Below are positions 63,950-64,000 of a DNA stretch of 64,000 bases, piece by piece. This DNA comes from Roseococcus thiosulfatophilus (lineage in GTDB: Bacteria; Pseudomonadota; Alphaproteobacteria; Acetobacterales; Acetobacteraceae). Position 1 is the stretch's first letter. Every line of letters starts with the position of its first letter. The stretch is taken from NCBI RefSeq assembly GCF_017311575.1, contig NZ_JAFFQY010000008.1, positions 36,646 through 100,645 on the forward strand, given 5' to 3'. Position numbers and translations under genes: made by a program. The notes under the pieces were generated by a model. That model saw only the letters and a list, made by a program, of their open reading frames with translations, made no database searches and was not told the DNA's origin.

Positions 63950-64000
63950 CGGCGCGCGATGAGGCGCTGGCCAGCCGCCGGGCGGGCCGCAACAAGTTGG
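63946..64000 (+). CDS. Partial coding sequence at window edge
   Basis: An ATG at 63946 overlaps the relic's stop (ATGA) and opens MTARDEALASRRAGRNKL to the end of the window. Too little is visible to assign a family; the overlap is the only support that it is a real gene. Confidence 0.35.
   Translation, partial: MTARDEALASRRAGRNKL

Overview
The window is very GC-rich, almost fully coding DNA from a bacterial chromosome. Short gaps, many 4-bp start/stop overlaps (ATGA or GTGA), HWE-type sensor kinases, a membrane PQQ dehydrogenase, an ergothioneine gene pair and a complete urease operon suggest an alphaproteobacterium, most likely Acetobacteraceae (Roseomonas-like). That taxonomic placement is inference from gene content. 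No rRNA, tRNA, insertion sequence or CRISPR array was found.

Layout. 0.1-1.7 kb: a secreted protein and an NHL-type beta-propeller. 1.7-6.8 kb: urease operon ureDABCEFG, followed convergently by a PuuE-type allantoinase, so purine-derived urea and its hydrolysis sit side by side. 7.8-13.1 kb: a PAS-HWE kinase, a receiver-PAS regulator and a large multi-PAS HWE kinase. 13.1-24 kb: ABC-F ATPase; epoxide-hydrolase-like protein, GMC oxidoreductase and OxyR on the minus strand; divergent katG with a matching OxyR half-site; MgtC-like protein; membrane quinoprotein glucose dehydrogenase. 24-28 kb: egtD and egtB, then an unusual ferritin-like/Fe-S/double-CDGSH fusion. 28-32 kb: a divergent cluster (metallo-beta-lactamase-fold protein against DUF2141, SDR, TetR and a membrane protein) whose shared control region carries four 15-bp palindromes. 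32-37 kb: DUF1289, a Tat-exported intradiol-like protein coupled to a haem-b membrane protein, a YCII/ECF sigma pair and a Na/Pi symporter. 37-50.5 kb: peptide-type ABC importer parts (three binding proteins, two permeases, no ATPase) with an aminotransferase, a cytosolic penicillin-acylase-family hydrolase and a GntR regulator, marked by two GATATATC boxes.

From about 50.5 kb to the end the texture changes: longer gaps, gene relics, a diverged 203-bp direct repeat (about 78 percent identity by hand alignment), an AT-rich tract, and mostly regulatory or redox genes. These are prolyl oligopeptidase, an OmpR/EnvZ-type pair, a small lipoprotein, an MmyB-like regulator with a divergent NAD(P)-dependent epimerase-like protein, an AraC regulator, and a PaoABC-type periplasmic molybdenum hydroxylase. 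This half looks like accessory DNA. Its most striking element is a 93-codon in-frame miniature of a prolyl oligopeptidase near the right edge, which joins three separated pieces of the full-length family.
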